NCBI GenBank assembly: GCA_001465935.1
Contig: LNKV01000006.1
Coordinates: 496,001-560,000 of the forward strand
DNA: 64,000 bases
Reading direction: 5' to 3'
From: Clarireedia homoeocarpa
Taxonomy: Eukaryota; Ascomycota; Leotiomycetes; Helotiales; Rutstroemiaceae
A program made the position numbers and the translations under genes. The notes under the pieces are model-generated. The model saw only the letters and a program-made list of their open reading frames with translations. It was not told the DNA's origin and did no database searches. Positions 58,601 through 64,000 of the stretch are shown here, piece by piece (position 1 is the first letter of the stretch; each line of letters opens with the position of its first letter).

Positions 58601-61410
58601 CAAAAGAATCATTTTCGATGAGGTTCATTCGATTGGTCAAGCTGAGGATGGTGTGGTATGGGAGCAACTCTTGCTGTTAGCGCCATGTCCGATTATCGCA
58701 CTATCAGCGACAGTTGGTAACCCCGAACAGTTCAATGACTGGCTGGCGGAAACCCAGAAAGCATCGGGTAGTGAGATGGTGATGATTAAACATTCAACAA
58801 GATACTCTGACCTTCGGAAGTATATGTTTGAGCCACCTAAATCGTTCAAATTCGAAGGTCTTGGTACTTCATACGGCGTTGGTCTGGGACTGGACGGTCT
58901 AGAAGGATTTGAGACATTCCATCCAATTTCTAGTTTGATAGATCGCTCGCGAGGAATGCCTGATGACCTTGCACTCGAACCTCGGGACTGTCTAACTTTA
59001 TGGAAGGCAATGATAAAGCATCAGACTGAAGAATATAAAGTTCCTGATACCCTCAACCCTGCAAAGGCATTGCCGTCCTGCATTCGAAAGGCAGATATCT
59101 TTGCTTGGGAGAAGGACCTCAAGGCAGTCTTACTACAGTGGATGGGCGATATTAGGTCGCCATTTACTAAGGTAGTCGCAGAGTTGACACCCGAAAGTGG
59201 TGATGTTGTTCGGGAGGAGCTTACTGACAGTTCATCTACAACTTCTTCTGAGTATCTTGATCCTATGGACCTGAAGGCTACAACCTTACCCTTACTCTAT
59301 CAACTACACAAGCGGAGGGCTCTTCCAGCAATTCTCTTCAATTACGATCGAAGTAGTTGTGAAAATATTGCGCGAACCATCTTGAAGTCCTTAGTGGAAG
59401 CTGAAACAAAGTGGAAGCAAGGTCCTACATGGAAAAAGCTTATGGATGGGTATGAAAAGTATCAAGAAATGAAGAAGAAAAAGGATCGCAAACCTGTAAA
59501 GCCATCTAAGAAGTCGAATCAAGATGAGGAAGGCGGATCGAAAATGGACCGTATGCGTGATGAGGCATCTGATGGTTCGTCGATCTATGATTCCTTCGAT
59601 CCTGATGCACCACAGGCCGAATTTTCATTCTCTGATCCAAAGCGCCTGCAAAAAGAAGAACTTGATGGATTCATACGCCAGCTCCGGCGCAAGGAGATCA
59701 GGGAAGATTTGATCAACCTATTGAGTAGAGGTATTGGAATTCATCATGCTGGTATGAATAGAAAGTACCGCCAATGCGTGGAGATGTTGTTTCGCAAGGG
59801 CTTCCTTCGAGTCGTAGTTGCCACAGGAACCCTGAGTCTTGGTATCAACATGCCATGTGCGACCGTGGTCTTTAGTGGTGATTCGGTCTTCTTGACTGCA
59901 TTGAACTTCCGTCAAGCTGCTGGGCGTTCAGGTCGTCGTGGATTCGATCTACTAGGAAACGTCGTCTTCCAATGCATCTCTAGAGAGAGAGCAAGCCGAC
60001 TTATGAGCTCTCGTCTTCCCGATCTCACTGGACATTTCCCTATCACCACTACCCTAGTCTTAAGATTGTTCAGCCTTCTAAACGACTCGAAAAAATCGCC
60101 ATATGCTGTGAAAGCTATCAACTCCCTTCTTTCTCAGCCAAGGTTATACCTTGGAGGTAAGAGCTTCAAAGAACAGGTCCTACATCATTTAAGATTTTCC
60201 ATCGAATATCTCCGCAGAAACGCACTCCTTGGACCGGGAGGCGAGCCGGTCAACTTCACCAGTTGTGTATCGCATCTCTACTTCACAGAGAATTCCAGTT
60301 TCGCTTTTCATGGTATGTTTAAAAAAGGTCCCTCTCCTTTGAAGTTATTTTATGCTGACACCTGCAGCTCTTTTGAATGGAAAATACTTCCATAAGCTTT
60401 GCGAAAATATCGACACGGATACGGAGAACACTTTGCGTACATTGATTCTAGTTCTGAGTCATCTATTTGGGCGAAGAGTTGTTAGGGAAGTGGATGATCC
60501 TATAGAAGTAGAGAAGATTAGGCGCTCTCCATCGAACGTTTATCTCGATCCCATGCCGGAGAATGCCGCCGCCATACTCCGGAAGCACAACAAGGATACC
60601 TTAAATGTCTTCTCAACTTATGTCAAGACATTCGCTGCACAGCATGTTACAGAGCAAGACCACATCTTACCTTTCACAGGAAGCTCAATCTTCCCGGGTG
60701 TGAAAGATGAGACGGATGCCGATGTTTCTAACGGTGATTTTCTTCCAAGTCTACCGGCAACGCAAGCACGATCAGCCTTCGTAGCTCTTTCCGGTCACGG
60801 CGACTCATTCACCACCATCGAAGATCTTTGCAGCTCTACACGAGAAGGTGTATTCTTAGAATCTGCTGTTGTTCCACATCTAGAGTTGCATCCGGATGAA
60901 ACTAAGTCTCCATTAAATGCTTATCTCCTCGATTTTTTCAAACATGGATCTCTACAGCCGCTTGAAGATGCGAATGGCATTCGCAGATCAGATGTGTGGT
61001 TTGTGCTGAACGATTTCTCGATGATCCTAGCTACCATCTGCACTTCTCTTGCATTATATTTGGGATTGGGAGTCGATAGTGACGCAGAAATGCTTGATGT
61101 CATGGGTGCCGGAGACGAGGGTGAGAATGAGAATGATGAAAAGTTGGCAGAGGATGTCATTCCGGCTGCTTCTGTAACACCTGCTCCGGCGAGAGAGCAA
61201 GCGAAGCCAGTGCGAGGGAGAAAAGTTGTCGAAGATTGGGATGCTCATGAGGACAAACTGACGGCCGAAGAAGACTATTTCCAAGAGGAGTTGGACAGCG
61301 GCGCTGGTGCTACGGATGATGAAGAGTATGAAAAGTTGAGAAATGTTTACCGGGCATTTAGAAAATTGAAGACGGAGTTTGATGAGAAATTCACGGCAAT
61401 TTTCGCTTAG
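55640..61410 (+). CDS. DDX60-like Ski2-family DExH helicase
   Basis: Six exons: 55640-55826, 55895-55990, 56101-57304, 57353-57557, 57609-60312 and 60368-61410, 1812 aa. The N-terminal third (about 1-560) is specific to DDX60-type proteins, with ILAWYDGARPMWIDLVGDYAG and HFVMVHDGAGTAKA. The helicase core follows: Q-region QRNVLDQLD, motif I APTSAGKT (about 794-801), TKALVNQIAAE (Ia), DEVH (about 901-904), SAT (about 930), then LLSRGIGIHHAGM, VATGTLSLGINMP and QAAGRSGRRGFD (about 1333, motif VI). An insert of charged Lys/Glu/Ser residues sits between the two RecA lobes. The C-terminal portion matches the Ski2-like winged-helix/ratchet part and ends in an acidic helix. In animals DDX60 acts in antiviral RNA defence; in fungi the role is not established. 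All core motifs are intact. Confidence 0.94.
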
Positions 61411-62726
61411 ATATGGGCGTTGCAGAGGATCATTCTAGCCATATTTAAGGATCAATGTGGAATGGCTATGAAGAGAACCGTAGTGTTTGATCTTTGGTAT
61501 ATGTTGAGGCCTTTGGGTATAGAGAGTCTATTATTCTAAGCGACTTGATGAAAAAGATTTTAGATAGGATAGAGTGGTACCTACTTCATTGTTATTAGAA
61601 AAAGATGCCGGATTTATGACTAGAAAGCGTTTGTCGTTGATGAAGTTTATGGGGAATGATTAACTCCATCGAAGGGTCCTTCTCAGATCGGTAATCTGAT
61701 TGATGAAGCTATATGCATACTGACTAGACTGCACCCCCATTCTCCATCTTCCTTCGCCGGCGCGATTCAGAGCCAATGTTAGGCATCACTGACATCATGG
61801 GCCCGCATCGCTTCCAACACAATAAAGATAAAAAGCCAACTTCTCCATTTCTTTTGTTCATCCCATTCTCCAACCTCCTCTTCGCCACCTACAACTGTAT
61901 CCATGTATCCCTTAGGGCTGTCGGGTTACCCAATTCTCACAATTCTCACAATTTATAGCGAGCAGTGAAGAGCGAGTAGTGACGCCTTCCCCAGACTCTT
62001 CAGACTCGAGCTCCCCAACCTTTCAAACTCTACCTCTAACTAACACAACAACACGCGGAATTCCCATATGACATCATAAGCGAGATGGAAAAAACACCTC
62101 CTACCCTTGCATATGCGACGCCCGAACAACATCCGACCCTCGGTCTTCCCAATACGGTAGTCCGGACGAGAAAATTATGGAGCTAGAGCCGTAATTTATT
62201 TCGCTACATCGGCACTACTTCGCGCGGGGAAAAAATTGGAGCGTGGAGAGAAGGTATCCTGATTCTCCAGATTCGTGTCAGCCCAATATGTGACCGGGGA
62301 AGCCATGCACCTAAGGGTGTAGAGGGAAAGTCTCTCGCTGAGGTAGCGTCGGGATCCGCTTATGGATTTCCTGATTTATGTAAGTGGGAAGAGTCTGGGA
62401 GTTGGCGGCATACCAAGATGACAGCGCGAGGGGTAGTTCTATGGCGGCGGAACGAGGAGGCTAGGGGTGACTGCAGTTGGAACTGGAGGGGGGGTGTTTG
62501 GTATATAAGAATCGCGGGGATCTGCGCTCTCTGTTTTTCTCGGTCTGTGTTTTGTTCGTGTGCTATTTCCATCTTCTCTTCTCATTCTCTATCGTAGCTG
62601 GTGGTGGGATTTAGATTGTCTGTTACTATTACAGTTATCCTACGGTCGATGTGCTGTTTGACGGTTTTATATTCTTATATACATCTATATCCATCCTAAC
62701 GAAGAAGAGACTCACAGTTCGTCAAC
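61411..62726. other. Intergenic region and sugar transporter promoter
   Basis: 1.3 kb. A CRE-like TGACATCA inside ATGACATCATAAGCG (62068-62082) is shared with the CsbD-like promoter. GC-rich hexamers of the CreA type (GCGGGG, 62224-62229 and 62513-62518) and a TATA box follow. No gene is supported. Confidence 0.55.
62502..62509 (+). promoter_or_regulatory. TATA-like box of the sugar transporter
   Basis: TATATAAG lies about 220 bp before the ATG, beside GC-rich hexamers that fit the CreA consensus SYGGRG. These are low-information motifs. Confidence 0.45.
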
Positions 62727-64000
62727 ATGTTTGGAGGTGGAAGATATTTCGGCCTCAGAGGCCAGAGATTGAATCTTGCCGTAGGTGTCATTGCCGGCTT
62801 GGATTTCCTGTAAGTTCTGCCCTCATTACAAGTTGTTCGACCTCCATTCCGAGATTCGCCTTCGTAGATGCGGGGTCCATCGACTACCAGGCTTACCCGA
62901 TCCCGATTACAACACCCTGTTTTCAGAGCAACAATTACTGACTAAACGTGCAGATTATTTGGTTACGATCAAGGTGTAACTGGTGGACTATTAACACTCC
63001 CTTCATTTGTTAAAACATTCCCTGAAATCGATACCGTCAACAATACCGACAATCATACATCCACCATTCAAGGTATCTCGGTAGCAAGTTACAATCTAGG
63101 ATGTTTCGTTGGCGCAGTTCTTACGATATTCATTGGCGATATACTCGGTCGTCGTCGTATGATTTTCCTTGGTTCGGCCATCATGATCGTGGGAGCTGTT
63201 CTACAGACTTCGGCGTTCAGTCTTGGTCAACTTATTGCCGGACGTGTGATTACTGGGTTTGGAAATGGGATGAATACTAGCACGGTACCAACGTGGGCTT
63301 CGGAAACATCGAAATCGCATAAGAGAGGAAAGATGGTTATGATTGAAGGTGCTATGATTACCGGCGGAATATGCCTCTCGTACTGGATTGACTTTGCTTT
63401 TTCCTTCTTGGAACCAAGTTCGGTTGCTTGGAGATTTCCGATTTCTTTCCAGATTGTTCCGGCTCTTCTGCTACTGATGTTTATCCTTGAACTTCCTGAA
63501 TCTCCTCGGTATGCTCTCCCTTTCTTAGCTCTCAAAGTCACCGCAACTAACACAGTCTTAGCTGGCTCATTCTCAAGGGACATGAAGCGGAGGCAGTTAA
63601 TGTCATTGCAGCTCTGGCTGATCTTCCTCCAGACGACCGCCTCGTTCATACTGAATTCACCGAAATCAAAGACACAGTTCTTGAAATTGCTGCCTACGGC
63701 TACCGCGATATATTCACCATGGGTCCTGAGCGGAACTTTCATCGTGTGGTGCTCGCATATGTCAACCAAGTGTTCCAGCAAATCTCCGGTATCAATCTCA
63801 TTACATACTACGCTGCCACAATCTTCGAGAAATATATCGGACTAGACGGAACTACCTCCCGTATCTTAGCCGCCGCAAACGGGACTGAATACTTCCTTGC
63901 CTCCTGGATCGCTGTCTACACTATCGAAAGATTCGGTCGCAGATCTCTCATGTTGTTCGGTGCGGCTGGTATGTCAGGAAGCATGGTAATTCTCAGCATC
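62727..64000 (+). CDS. MFS sugar transporter, partial
   Basis: Three exons within the window: 62727-62809, 62954-63508 and 63562 to the edge; 359 residues are present and the 3' end is missing. It belongs to the Sugar_tr family (hexose/quinate-type proton symporters). The first helix is LLFGYDQGVTGGLLTLPSF after a short N terminus. Then come GDILGRRRMIFLGS (the RxGRR motif between TM2 and TM3), QLIAGRVITGFGNGMNTSTV, LELPESPRWLILKGHEAEA (the PESPRWL motif, rebuilt across the second intron) and QVFQQISGINLITYYAATI, the TM7 sugar-binding signature. IERFGRRSLMLFG repeats the GRR motif in the second half. An N-glycosylation-like NNTDNHT lies in the first extracellular loop. Substrate specificity is unknown. 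Confidence 0.92.

Noticed and set aside
1..64000. Biosynthetic gene cluster
   Set aside because: No PKS, NRPS, terpene or P450 core gene is present; the two Zn2Cys6 genes and the transporter alone are not enough.
1..64000. CRISPR array or intact transposable element
   Set aside because: Tandem repeats are simple sequence without spacers. No terminal repeats, transposase or reverse transcriptase motifs were seen.
1..64000. tRNA or rRNA genes
   Set aside because: No A/B-box pair or rRNA segment was recognised by eye. A tRNAscan run would be decisive.

Overview
The window is a gene-dense stretch of nuclear DNA from a filamentous ascomycete (Pezizomycotina). Leotiomycetes/Helotiales is likely but not proven. 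The evidence is many short introns (about 50-110 bp) with GTAAGT-type donors and CTAAC/CTGAC branch sites, Zn2Cys6 regulators, a Ypd1-type phosphotransfer protein, GT34 Golgi mannosyltransferase, and long microsatellite-rich spacers. Exon joins below were built by hand: every multi-exon model keeps a total length divisible by three and rejoins conserved protein motifs across each splice.

Left part (1-25 kb): mitochondrial pyruvate dehydrogenase kinase (-), an SGNH/PC-esterase-like membrane protein (+), a 3.9 kb spacer with a possible decayed minus-strand coding region, a small conserved fungal protein (+), a Kes1/Osh4-type oxysterol-binding protein (+), a CsbD-like stress protein (+), a 5.2 kb repeat-rich spacer, the histidine phosphotransfer protein Ypd1 (+), a 2H-phosphoesterase of the ASCC1/AKAP7 type (-) and an unrecognised coiled-coil protein (+).

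Middle (26-48 kb): a Cys/His-rich fungal protein (+), an Hsp70-like ATPase (-) divergent from an RCC1-like protein (+), proteasome alpha-2 (-) divergent from a RING-CH membrane E3 (+), phosphomannose isomerase (-) divergent from a Golgi alpha-1,6-mannosyltransferase (+), sphingosine-1-phosphate lyase (+) and an MFS drug-type transporter (-).

Right part (49-64 kb): two divergently transcribed Zn2Cys6 transcription factors sharing a 661 bp promoter that holds a perfect CCG/CGG palindrome, a very large DDX60-like Ski2-family DExH helicase (+), and a sugar transporter (+) that runs off the window.

Most genes are housekeeping and do not form one pathway. Two local links stand out. PMI and the Golgi mannosyltransferase are the start and end of protein mannosylation and are divergent neighbours. 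The transporter plus two Zn2Cys6 factors may be a transport/regulation module. I saw no biosynthetic gene cluster, CRISPR array or intact transposon. I did not recognise any tRNA or rRNA gene by eye.
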